This document shows, one piece after another, positions 1 through 12,700 of a DNA stretch of 64,000 bases. A program made the translations under genes and the position numbers. Every line of letters begins with the position of its first letter. The first letter of the stretch is position 1. The notes below the pieces were generated by a model. That model was not told the origin of the DNA, did not search any database, and saw nothing but the letters and a program-made list of their open reading frames with translations. Source of the stretch: Astropecten irregularis (Eukaryota > Echinodermata > Asteroidea > Paxillosida > Astropectinidae). Where the stretch lies: NCBI GenBank assembly GCA_963971285.1, contig OZ020249.1, positions 930,001-994,000 on the forward strand, given 5' to 3'.

Positions 1-569
1 TGGGCAACATGCAACTTGTTTGTCCGAACTTCTGAATGTGACGTCACAAGCGCAGAGCCCTACATGTACAGTATTAGCATGATTAGGAATGTGTGCAAAG
101 ATCTGTAAGGAGAAACACTGAATGTCACGACTCACTATAAAACCCCCATCCCAACACTTACCATGCTTAATACCATGCTTACACGCAGGTCACAGTACTA
201 CATGCTCATGTTGGCTCAAAAGTCATCAGTCTGTAAACATATACATGTACATATATGTGTAAACTGAAGTGACAACTTATGGACAGGGTTACAAGTATAT
301 TACTGGAATGATTGGAATGAATTCTATGAACAGCAAATGTTAAGTTAACATACATGTACAAGTGCATGAATGTACATGTACAGTAGAGATTTCATCTTAA
401 CAAACCAGTTCCTGTTGACAAGCAAAACCAAGGTCTGTAGGAACCTTAATTTGTGTTGCTTTAACAAAAAAAAGAAGATTGATGGTTGGATTTAAACCTA
501 CGTGTACTACATGTATAGATTTTTATAACAACAATTTTGTGTTTTTGGTTTGTTTTTGTCCATTTGCAG
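1..569. other. intron of ZDHHC gene
   Basis: No exon visible. Bases 25-60 (ending gcgcagagccc) recur in reverse near 62243-62275, so the window opens inside an interspersed repeat. The rest is AT-rich with several TACATGTA palindromes. Confidence 0.6.
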
Positions 570-730
570 TTGTCCGTTTCTAGCCCATCGTCTGTCGGTG
601 GCCATACCCATCGTGGGCGCGGTCATCATCATCTTCTGCCTCTCCACCCTGTTGAGGACCAGCTTCAGCGATCCAGGAGTCATCCCGCGGGCCACGCCCG
701 ATGAGGCAGCTGACATCGAACGACAGATGG
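570..730 (+). CDS. ZDHHC14: ZDHHC exon (first in window)
   Basis: Follows acceptor tttgcag and ends before gtaaga. Encodes the second membrane segment and the conserved [19 protein letters not shown] block. It enters in phase 2, so the T completes a codon begun in an exon outside the window, and exits in phase 1. Confidence 0.93.
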
Positions 731-3700
731 GTAAGAGATTACTCTACAAATTCATGGATTTGTACAGACATGACAGATGAAGATGAACAAATCATAATTA
801 CGGCTGAAATTCAAGAATGTTGGCCTACATGTACTGTACGTCAGTTTGTTTTTCAAAATAAGCTTGGAATAATAGCACATATATGGATGTAGGGATGGTG
901 GCACTGCTCATGTGGCTACACAGGTTTTGTCATTTCGTCTCTTAAAAATGTTTGTAACTTTTGTTGATTTTTCTCTTTTCCTGTGTGAAAAAGTGCTGTA
1001 CCTTGTGAATTTTAATTGCCGCATGAGCCAGGCTTGTTCGATCGTGATATTTTTTTCATACATGTCATATCGAAAATTGTATCAGGCCCCGAAAAAGATA
1101 TCGGCAATATCGGGAATATCCGCAGTATCGCGATAAGTTTTGATGCTGGCGCAACTACATATTATATACATGTATACAAAAAATGCTCAAAAGCGAACGT
1201 ACACATGTCCTGTACATGTAAAGGTTGACATTCTTTTTGCGACAACCAAAACAAATGGATTACTGCAAAATTTGTAGCTTTTTGCGATGTCAAATTCAGA
1301 TTTCTTACTGCAAAATCTGCACCGAAGCTGACCGCAATTCCTGCGATACAGACTGAGGTTTTTAAATTTTCTTATTTCATGTATTTAGTTACCAATAATG
1401 CGCGGTATTTTTGAACGAGTGAGGGCGCTTCGAATAACTTCTGGGGGTCATTTGACAATGTGTTGTTGTTGTGTACCGCTGTGTCAGAATACAACTCGTA
1501 CATGTCGTAGTAAAAATATACACTTCTATCGTATCCCAAAAGACAAAATTGTCCGTAAATTACCTCTGCTCAATTGACAATTAATCGGACCATACCCCCA
1601 GAAAGTAAATAAATTTGTACCTAACAGCGCCCTCTTGCGTTCAAAAATACGGCCCATTATTATGCTTCAATAATGTGGATTGAGGTATGTGATACATACA
1701 TGTACACATATGCATAATTTGTAATTTTTGTGTGGAATTTGTCCCTGTGTAGCCTATTGCTTCACATTTTTAATATTGAGATGATGAGATGAGAGATGAT
1801 AACAAGTATGTTTCCAGTTATGGAACTTTATAAAGTTAAAATTAAATGAATTTAAACCTTTTGAATTTCATGATATCCTTTGAGGTACATGTATGTGACC
1901 ATTTTTTTGGTGGAATAATTTTAAGATTTCAATATGCACTGTACACATACATACATGTATGTATTTCTGCGGTGTTAGTTGATTTAAACTGACCTTTACC
2001 AGCAGCCATTTTGAAGGGCAAAGTGTTTGATACTTCAGAAACCAATCGAGCATAAAGTTCATTTAATAAAAATTATTAATATTACTTACCGGTACATGTT
2101 CACACGTGTAGGCATATTTCTTGGCTGTATGCATGTATTGTGTTGTACATGTAGCTAGCCCATTTTGAGTGTCGGCTGCTAAATTTACTTATTGTGAATG
2201 TGAAGTGTAGCAAGCGGAGCTCTCGCTCCTCACGGCCGAGGTCCAGTCCAGGAGATAATACATGATAGCTAAATGTAAGTCAGTACGTACATGTACGTGA
2301 CTGTGCCAGCAATATTCTGTGTTGTTATTGGAGGATCTGGTCAATTTATCTTTCCAAATTTGTCTCCAAATCAAAATCATAGTACTGTTCTTTCAGTGAA
2401 AAAAACATGACATTTATGTTGAACACTTTGATTTTTTGTGCCAGTCGGCAACATGATTTTTCATCTCGGTGTGCCGGTTGGAAAGGCTTAGTGCCTTTCC
2501 CCGACCAGTGCTGACCGGCGTGGCTAGAACACTGATTGTAAAGCTATTTTTCTTTATACAAAGTACATGCACATGTATGTAAAAAAAGGGCTGAGCTTTA
2601 TTTTAATATATTTTAGAAAACTAATTGAATTGTTCAAACAACAGCAGTCTAGCATTTAGTTTACATGCCAAATGTATTCAGTACATATAATGCAGTAGGC
2701 AGCAATTCCATTGATTTCTAGAGGAAAAGCCGTAATGCCACTTTCAGCCATCTTGAGTTTTGGTTTCATACATCAGAAAGATCATATTTCGTCCATTCTG
2801 TCATGTCTGTTGTTTATTAATCATTTTCAATCTGAAACGGGAAATTGCGTTGTTGTTTTTTTCTCTCAAATGGAAAATGCTTTATTTAGCTGATTAAAAA
2901 AAAAATTGTTTGTTCGTTTGTTTCTGTTGATAGCATTTATTGCAATTTTTCTTTATGTCCAATACATGTAGTATATTTTTGTCAGTTGTAATAAATTTTG
3001 TGCTCCGTGTCAGTAGGGGATGGTGCATGTATACACTGTCACGAGACTGTACTTGTGTTTGCGGGAAAACAAAAATGTAATTTGGCTTGGCATTAACTTC
3101 ATCTCCATACTATACATATATGTATGCCATGTACATATTGCTGGTTACATTGGAAACAAAAATGGCTGTCAGATGTACATTGTGAAAAAAATTGTGTTAC
3201 ATTTATCATGATCATGTTCTGTATAGAGGATTGGCAGAGGATGTACATGTACATGTACACACGGTATAATGCACGTACATGTACCGGTGTATGTAATCCA
3301 CATGTGTTCGCGTAGCTTGCTTGCATATCAACCGGACGCGTAGGCGTACGCAGAAGTGCGTGCATCATAATGATGCTGTCTGGTACGTATGCGTACGCCT
3401 GTGCGCGTACGCGTGCGTGCGTACGCGTGCAGTCCAAAATGGCCGATAAGCTGTCAAGTGACGTCACGTGCACGCTCTTTATATGACATGTATGGCAGTA
3501 CTGTATACTGTACATGTATACTGTACACATGTACTGTCATACTATAACATGATCATGATTACAATTTTATAATTATAATTTTGAATACTGTACGAGTAGG
3601 CCTACCAAGTACCATTACAAGATAAATTATGCTGGTATGCAGGTATGTCGGTAGAAAATGATGAAAGGCCGAATAAATAAATCTTCTTCATGTGTGCTTG

Positions 3701-6700
3701 TTTGAAAATAATCTCGTAACCATGACAATAACCAACAGACCAAAGACTTGATTCTATACACTGATACAGTGTGATAGTGGAACACCACTTTAACGAACAT
3801 CACTATACCGAACATTTGGAAATACTGCTGAACATCATCCTTGGCTCCCAATTTTCACGTACGATGCATCTACTGTACAAGTAATGAACAATTTCTGTGC
3901 ATCCCGGCGTGTTCTTTATTGTGGTGTTCAATATTGGTCATTGGTGCTCACTGCTGTGGGAACCAGCGCATGGCATGCATGGGCACCGGGCACGAGGACG
4001 TCCCACAATAACATATCTGGACGTTCACAAGAAGGACGCAGGAGTGCAAAGCACCAGCAAGCTGGCAGGAAGTATCGAAAACCGGAATGGCTGAAAGCTG
4101 CGATGGAAGGCTCGTCTGAGGACGACCTCGAGAGAAAGAGAGAAAGGATGTTCAATTCTCTTCTGTTTGTACTTTGTACACATAATTTTCAAAACTAATG
4201 CAAGTACATGTACTTATGTATCTAGGTACATGTACATGTACAGTGTACATAATAAACTTCCATACTACAAACTTCCTGATAACCCCACATACCGGCCCCA
4301 CATACCGGCCGCCCCAACGGATCAAACATACTACAAACTGCTCATACTGTCATAAGCCAAAATAGTGACTGTGTACATATCAAATGCTCAGAGTTAGGAG
4401 GGCCTGGCGTTCTGATCTTGCTTGGATCCGCCTATGAACAAAGCGTCAGGCCGTCCTTGCTCAAAGCATATTTAAAACTGTTTGAACACCTGCCTGTCTA
4501 CTATTATTCCCACTAAATGTGATGAAAAACTTCCTGTTGTGCAAGATTTTGTTCGCCAATTTCCTTCTTTTGAATTCTCTATGCCGGTAAACATGCTAAC
4601 AGACATGGGTAAAGATGGAGACGTACTCTGTCGTCTCTGCACTCAACGGTTGAACATTGATTAATGAGCCGTCTTCAATCTCCCTTGTTTATCCATCAGA
4701 GATTCCCAATCCTGATAACCCCACATACCGGCCGCCCCCACGGATCAAAGAAGTTGTCATCAATGGACAGACCATCAAGCTCAAATACTGCTTCACTTGT
4801 AAGATATTCCGGCCGCCCCGAGCTTCCCACTGTAGTCTCTGCGACAACTGCGTCGGTAAGTTTGAAATACATGTATGCTTGGAGTTGGAGGGCCTGACGT
4901 GTGTGTTTGTTTTTTTACTGTCTGGGTACATGGATGTTGCCTTTGTTTTTACGGCATGCTTTTGTTGGTCTGTTTGTTTTGTTTGTCTATTCCATTATCC
5001 TTTTAATACTCTTGTCTACATCACTGTGCGTTCTGTTAAGGTTTATTATTTCTAAACCAGCCAAGTACCAGTTTCCAGCAGTGCACATAATATAATTTGG
5101 TTGGTAACCTGCAACTTGCTAAGGAACAAAATTTCTGTGCTTAGTCTTTAAAAAACGGCCACCAGGTAAAATTCACATAAAATATTCATTTGAAACCAAA
5201 AGAAAACATAAAGGCACATTCATATGTCACACAGAATTTTGACTGACAACTGATTTTTAAGCAACGCATTTATTTTATACTCATTACAGTTTTTGTGTAA
5301 TGGTACTCGTATATTTTTCCCATTGGAATACGCATACATGTGTGTTTTTCTCTCTTTAACCTGTTTTTAGCATTCTAACATGTGTAAATTATCATTTTGA
5401 TTTAATTGTGGATATTTTCATTTTGACTTTGCTGCAATTTAGGCGATTGGTCCTGAGGCATTGTTATGAGCATAGCAGCTTCAAGAATTTGCCCTCAAAA
5501 TGTCACCCAGCATTTTGCCCAGTGATGTGCACAAATCACTGCATAGGATGTGCTCATTAGTGGCTGAACGACCTTGATATCACCATGGTTTCACAGCCCC
5601 ACCAAGCATCCTGCATATTTGTTCGTTGTTCACTCACTAAAGGCAGTACATTTTCCCTCCAGAATTGAATCAATGTTTTCTGCTGACTGCACAAGCTCTA
5701 ATTTTATTTGCCTTTCGTCTGAATGAAAATTATACTTCATTATGTCAGGTTCTCTTGCCTTTAGTGTTAATGGCTGTCAGAGTCAATGCAAGATGGCCGC
5801 TGCTGAGCAACGCCGGCATCATATTTAGACCTGGGGCGGATTTTATAAAGCTCTGCAACGCATCGCAACTCGATTTGCGACGTGTCCTAGCTGCGACGCA
5901 TCGCATCAATGCGATGAGTCCATAGAGAAAGGATGCGTCTTAACTCTGCGACGCGTCGTACATGAGAAAGATGATTTAAAGTCACTGATGATTTATTCTT
6001 TAAAAAAAAAGTTGTTTTGCCTGTTTTTTTCCAGAGCAATTTGACCATCACTGCCCGTGGGTAGGGAACTGTGTCGGGAAGAGGAACTACCGTTATTTCT
6101 ACTTATTTATTGTGTCAACGTGTTTCTTGGCTATCTACGTCTTTGCATGTAACATCACAACCATAGTCCTATGTGAGTACACGTGTACATTAATTATAAT
6201 AATGATAATACATGTAACCGAGGATGGGACCTTAGGGAGACTTTCCCATAGGGTCGTGCACAAACTTTACTTACCTATTTCTAAACATCCTCCAAACCAA
6301 TGAACTTGAAATTGACATTTGTTCATATTGAGAGCATTCTCTGTCTTCTATTGGACAGCAAAAATATGTCTTTAAAATGTAGCTGGTACCTTAGGGAGAC
6401 ATCGAAAAGTCTCCCTTAGTCCCGATGTCTCCCTAATGTCCACTTTTAGACACTAACATGTCTCCCTAATACCCCATTTGTAATTATTAAGGCATTAAGC
6501 ATGTTAAGCCTACCTGAAAAAGCGCACAAGGGCTGATAAAGCACACAAAGACTTCTGGGCAAGTGTCCCATATGATGATGATAATGATGATTTGTGTCTC
6601 TCTCTTACAGTAAGTAACCAAGAAGGAGGCTTTCTCGAAGCCTTGAAGCGGACCCCAGCCAGATATCCTTTGCCTATTAACTTCACTCCTATTGCGGGAT

Positions 6701-9700
6701 ATCCTTTTCTCGACTCTTTTTCATCTCCTTACTCTTCATAGAGCTATATTAAGTTACTAGAGCGTTGACTTGTGTACAGAGTGATGCCTGCTGGGCACAA
6801 ACCTATGTTGAAAACACTAAAATTTGTATGTTTTTGTACGTCTGTTTGCATACGGTACATGTATTGTACATGTATCTGCATTTGTGTTCTATGCAGGTGC
6901 TTTATCGAAGTCAAATTCCCCAAAATCCGACGCACATTCAACACGCCCTACCAAGCATACAGTGTACAACTGTACATGTACTTGTGCGTTGCATTAAGAG
7001 TACATGTACATTCTTTGAAAGGCATTTCAGGCAAAGTTTTATTGTTCCACAGACACGCACACAAATTAAGAATGACTGCGCCCAGGTCGGCTTCAAAGCG
7101 TCTTCTCTCTCGAGAACACGTAGTTACCGTTCTAGCAATTTAATATAGCTCTATGGTACTCCCATATCCTCCCCAGCATGATAGTCACATGTACACCGGC
7201 CCTCCTACTCCTCTTGTCTTCATTTTACCTCAATCCCATCCTGACTCTACCCAACATGCCCAAAGCCTTCCCTTGGACTTCAAGCTCTACTAACTTTGCA
7301 CACAGTTTGACGAATACACCATACATCTATGATGGAACACCGCTATAACGAACATGGCAGGATGCACAGATATTGTCTGTTATAGTTGTCGTACATGTAC
7401 ATTATATAGTGATTTAAAGGTATAATACATGATTGGTAAAGGTCACAGAACAGCACTCACACTTTGTCTGATACAGCATGTACATGAAATGATAAACCTA
7501 TGAAAACTGTAGCTCAATCGGACATCTGAGTCATGAGAAAATAGCAAAAACTGGCTCAATATTTCTTGTGTAAAACATAAAGAAAGGTTTGATCTTACCC
7601 TAAGATCACTGTTTTCAGTCTTTGTTTGACTTATTTCTAGATAAATATATACATCTTTGAACATTTCTGTTTGGGTATGTTACCAATCCTGTACTGTACC
7701 TTTATAAAGAACCATATTGGGTATGTATTGTACACAAACATTGGCAGTCAAGGATGACGTTTGGTATAGCCAAATGTTTGGTATGGCGGTGTTCGTTGTA
7801 GCGGCGTTGCACTGTACATGCTAACCAGTCACATTTCATCAGATTCAATAAGAACTTAGACGTAAAAAATAACAAAACGAGAAGTTCCGATTGATAAAAC
7901 AGATAAAAAAAAAATTATTTGTGCTTACGTTTTTTATATGCATTTTTGAAATTTCGAGTGAAAGTTAGATTTTCACTTTCATTTTGGATGGAAAATACTA
8001 TTTGTGTAATCCATGAGTACATGTAAGATATATCTTAAAAATGTTGGTACATGTAGGTGAGATACACCTGTTGACGCACCTAATATCTATCTGCATATAT
8101 ATATTTCCAATTTTGCCTATCCGCTGTACAGCAAATATCAAAGTGCATACATACATGTATTCAGTGTATGTATTTCCCCTGTGGTACTTACATGACTAAT
8201 GTATCAAAGTATGTATGATTTATGGCTTTTTAGTTTAGTTTAAAGGTAGTATCATACTTTGGTAAGAAACCAAAACAGAACAGATTTACGTTCACAGATT
8301 TACGTATAACTTACAGGGTATTGGTGGTAGAAACATACCGTTAAAATTGTTTCACCTGAAAAGGTGTACACATGTGTATTTATCCAGAAATAAGTAAAAC
8401 AACGACCGAAAAACCTTTTGATCTTTTAAAAGATCAAAAATAAAAGAGAAAAGACTTAAGAAATACTGTGGCTGTTTTTCACTATTTTCTCAAAAAGTGG
8501 GCACCGTATGTGACTGAATTTTTCACAGATGACTGTTACTGTATCTGTCTTGATATTTTTGCCCATGAATCTGTATTAGAACCAAAGTATGATATTACCT
8601 TTAAGATAAATTCAATGGTGCTTGATACTTGAATCATTCATATGTCACATTATTAACTGCATCTGTTCTGATTCTACATGTATCCATGTCTGAACTTCAT
8701 AGGCTCATGTCACACCAGGCAATTTACTGGCAACCAGTTCCACGCAATCTCCAAGGAGAAATACATGTAACATTCATCTTTTAGATCGTTGTACAATTGG
8801 GATAGTGCGAAACTGCCAGGAAAATGACTCTTATGCTACCGAAACCTTCCTTTGGTATGTTGTGTAATTGGTTGGCTACATGTACATGTACATGTAGATT
8901 CCCTGCGAGTGATCCTGCCAGACGGATTCTCTCTATGAGAGAATCTACTGGTAGGACTCGCTCGGTAGGGCATCCACATGACACGATAGATCGTTATTTT
9001 GCTGGGATGGGGATGGCTATCAGAAGACTGAAGGAGTACCTCTTGAAGGTAAATGCTGCAAGTTCTGCTGCAGCGCATGCTCCCACTGATTGATTGATAG
9101 TTGGTTGCTTTCAAATTGCATGTTTAAATTGCCCAGTGTGACATTGTCTTAAGATCTTCTCTCGTTTGTATCACTTCCATTCCTGCTTTGGTGCTTTCTG
9201 TTCAGTCCTTGTCCATTGATTGATATCCTTGACCGCTCTGTACCATCATTGAAGCACTGATATGCTTCATATCGATATGGTCAGTTCTAGGATTGGCCGG
9301 ATTCCATACGTACCTCGTGGCGTCCAGTCAAACCACGAATGAAGACGTAAGTACGACTCCCTTGAATCTATCTGGAAACCGATGATGGGCTTCGGTCGAC
9401 GTGACCATGAGGGGTCGATTTCACCAAACTCATCGTAACTTACTATCAATCTTAGGATGCATTGCAGCCGTACATAGGATATGATGGGTTATTCTTCGCG
9501 TGTTACGATTAATTGCAGGGCTTTATGAAATCGACCCCAGGCATGGAGTGCTAAATGGTCATCCGTTGAGAGTAGTAAAAATGTCATTTCTGGTCATCCT
9601 TTCCAAAATCCACCCCCTGAAGACCTGGGCCAATTTCATAGAGCTGGTGTAACTGTTTATTACTAAAATAAAAATAAAATCAGTATGCCAGCCAATACTC

Positions 9701-12700
9701 AACAAACAATGGCCAAAAAGCAGTCAACATTACATGAAGATTTTGATGGTTATACTGTTTGATCAAGGAAGACTTTTCATGCTAAACAAAATTTTGGTGT
9801 TTATTGAAATTGGCCCTAGTTTGTTAATTTGTTTACCATTGTTAACTTCAGAATATGCCTATTGTTGCAGAGTGCTGTAATGTCAGACTTTGGTGCTATC
9901 AGTCAATATGACAGTAGACAGTTTTATTCTCTCTACAAAGCTGATTTTCCTCCTTATTTAATAGTCTTAAAGGCACTTTCATACTTTGGCCAAAACAGAC
10001 ATCTTTACAGATTTACCTATACATTACAGGGTATAAAAATGGTGCTGGTAGAAACATACCGTTAAAATTGTTCTGCCTGAAATGCTGTATTTACCAAGGA
10101 AAGAGCCAAACCAATGACCAATGACCAAAAATAATTTTGATCTTCGGAAAATAATGGTCAGATGGTGAAAAGATTTTTAAGAATACAGTGGGCGATTTTC
10201 ACAGTTATCTCAAAAAGTGGGCACCGTACGAGACTTGGAATTTCACTGATACTGTTCTACTGATACTGATACTGTATCTTTCTTGAAAATTTGGTCATGA
10301 ATCTGCATTTCTTTGATAAAAACCAAAGTATGAAATTACCTTTAAGTTTTAATCCCAATAGAAAATAAAGATATTCATCCAATACAGCAATGTCTTTGCG
10401 AAAGATATCTGAAAGACTTTGCGCAGTGTTTGTAATATTTAGGTCTGGTATTTTTGTCTTCTTTTGAATAGATTAAAGGTACTTGGTCGTCTAAGCGTTC
10501 CCAAGCTACATTCAATCCATACAGTCATGGCTCGGCCATTGGTAACTGCTGTATGGCTATATGTGGGCCATTCACTCCGAGGTAAGGGGAGAAACTTTAG
10601 TATTAGTCAGGTCTAGCCTCTGAAAAGCCAGGCTAGACTAGGCTGGCTAGGCCTGGGCTTTGCTCATGCTCTCTGGCTTCTGTAATCCAACTCTGGTCAT
10701 GTGTAGTACACTGTTCCTATTTGAAGCTGTACAGTAGTGTTACATCTCGGACTTGATGAGGGCAGAAACTTTAATATTGGTCAGGGACAGCCACTGAAAA
10801 GCCAGGCCAGGCCTGGGCTTTACTCAGACTCTGTGGCTTCTGTAATCTAACTTTGGGCGTGGAAGTACACTATCCATTTGAAACTTGAGATCAATGGCCG
10901 CATCTCTGACTTGATGTGGGCAGAACTTAAGTCTGGCTAGACCAAGCCAGTGACCTAGCTTTGTTGATTTAACGCAGCTCTGTTGAATTGAATTTCTGAG
11001 TTATCAAAAAGAGAATTTTAAGCCAGAGTCCCACAGCCTGGGCCCAGGCCTGGGCATGGCTAGGCTTTTCAACGGTTAGCCCTGACTCATTTTAAGTTTT
11101 TCTGCATTCCATTACTTGCATGAATTCCTCAAATAGTCTGCTGTGTGGAGTTGGTTGAAGGATAGAAGCTTTCCTCTTGCTCCCTCCTTCCAGCCAGTCC
11201 AGTGATGCATTTCACAGAGATTTGCGATTCATCTTTTAGATGAGTTGTTCATGTTTCCATAGTAACTAGTTATTATGACATCACACTTTGCTTAGCAATT
11301 AAGATTGATATGCATGCTACGATCTGTCATAGCCTTTCGTGAAATCTGCCCCTGTACTCATTCAATGTTTTGGTATATGCCATTCTACAAAATGTTTGCT
11401 TCAATATTTATCAAATGTGTATATCCATTATCCTTTATGGTGCGTCATAATCAGCAATGATGTATTCTTCTCATTTGCTGATTGATTTCATATCCTATGG
11501 AATATGTTTGAGATTCTAGTCCAGAACTCAGTTAACTGCCAAGATTCAGTTGCTCCCTTACAACTCCAGAGGTTTGCATCAGCAAGGTTGTTGTAATTAC
11601 ATTGATGTTTCCCTTTGTCTTTTCATTCAGCCTGATTGATCGTAGAGGGCCTATGGTCCCTAATGAACAGCCGGTGGTTACATCGAGTCCTACGAGACCC
11701 ATTCATTCATACGGCACTGCCGCACCCACACATGCAGCTGTGAGTATCTCCCAAACATCTAAGATGTTTCTTAGATCCCCCCCCCTTGCATGAATCCTAA
11801 CGTGCCTAGATCAAGCTGTACCAGATCTCTACCAGGTTTATCCTAATGCTTAGAGTTTAAGAGGGCCTGACACATTTCGATCCTAGCAGGATCTTTATCA
11901 AAGGCTAAAATTACAAGAGGACAAGAACATGCTAGTAAAGATACACACTTAAATGGATGGTTTATCCTAAGAATCCGTTGACGTGTTGTCATTCATGGAT
12001 GGGCGGTGGGCTGACCTGATAAGAAGTTGTCAAAGAACAGCCTCCAAGTAAATGGAGTCCACATGCATTTCTCCATGTTCTTATCTCATCCTCAGGCTTG
12101 AAACAGAATATGGGCATTTACAAAAATGGAAGCTCAGGCTCCAGCTCTGTCATCCATATGCTGAAAATATAGGTTGTGGTTTTTCATTGAAGCTGAAGCT
12201 CTGTTTTCTTTTTCAAACCAGAGAATCTCCTTCTGAACAGTAGCCAAAAGCCTTTTTTTGATACCCGTTATTTTAGAATGAATTCGCAAAATGGAGCCTG
12301 AGCCAAAACCTCCAACAGTCCAACAGTGTCTTTAGTCTGGGAAATTCAAACAGGGGTGTTTATATGCAATGAAAGAAGTCTGTGTACCAGATACTATTCA
12401 GATTTAACTTGTAAATGACCTATTGTCACCCTATAATCTCAGTCCATCTTCAGATTCTGTCGTGATTAATTTCACTTGTAGGCCCGTTAACACGTCCACA
12501 TTTAATTTTTGCACCCCCACTGCATGAGAGATTTAACATTAAACCTCCACGCATCCTTGTAGCTAACTTGCCTGTTTTTTTTTTCTGTTTGTCTGTTTGT
12601 TTTTGTTTGTTCGTTTGTTTGCTTATTTTGTTTGCTTTTTTGCATCATGTAGGTCGAAGTCTCAGTAGCTTCGGACCCGCCCATTGAGACTTTGGCTCCG

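Larger units (their letters stand above)
6663..9243 (+). other. U12-type AT-AC spliceosomal intron
   Basis: The intron starts ATATCCTTT (6663-6671), the exact U12 5' splice-site consensus. It ends in AC (9242-9243) with TCCTTGAC at 9226-9233, a match to the U12 branch-point consensus; the likely branch A at 9232 is 11 nt from the intron end. Using these borders restores an AGC serine codon and joins RTPA to SIIEALICF exactly as in ZDHHC14. No GT-AG pair I found does so. The intron carries a palindromic element at 6738-7155 and others further down. Confidence 0.9.

Noticed and set aside
3884-4198. 104-codon frame as a gene
   Set aside because: The better frame over the same bases matches a LINE pol C-terminus; it is a retrotransposon fragment in an intron.
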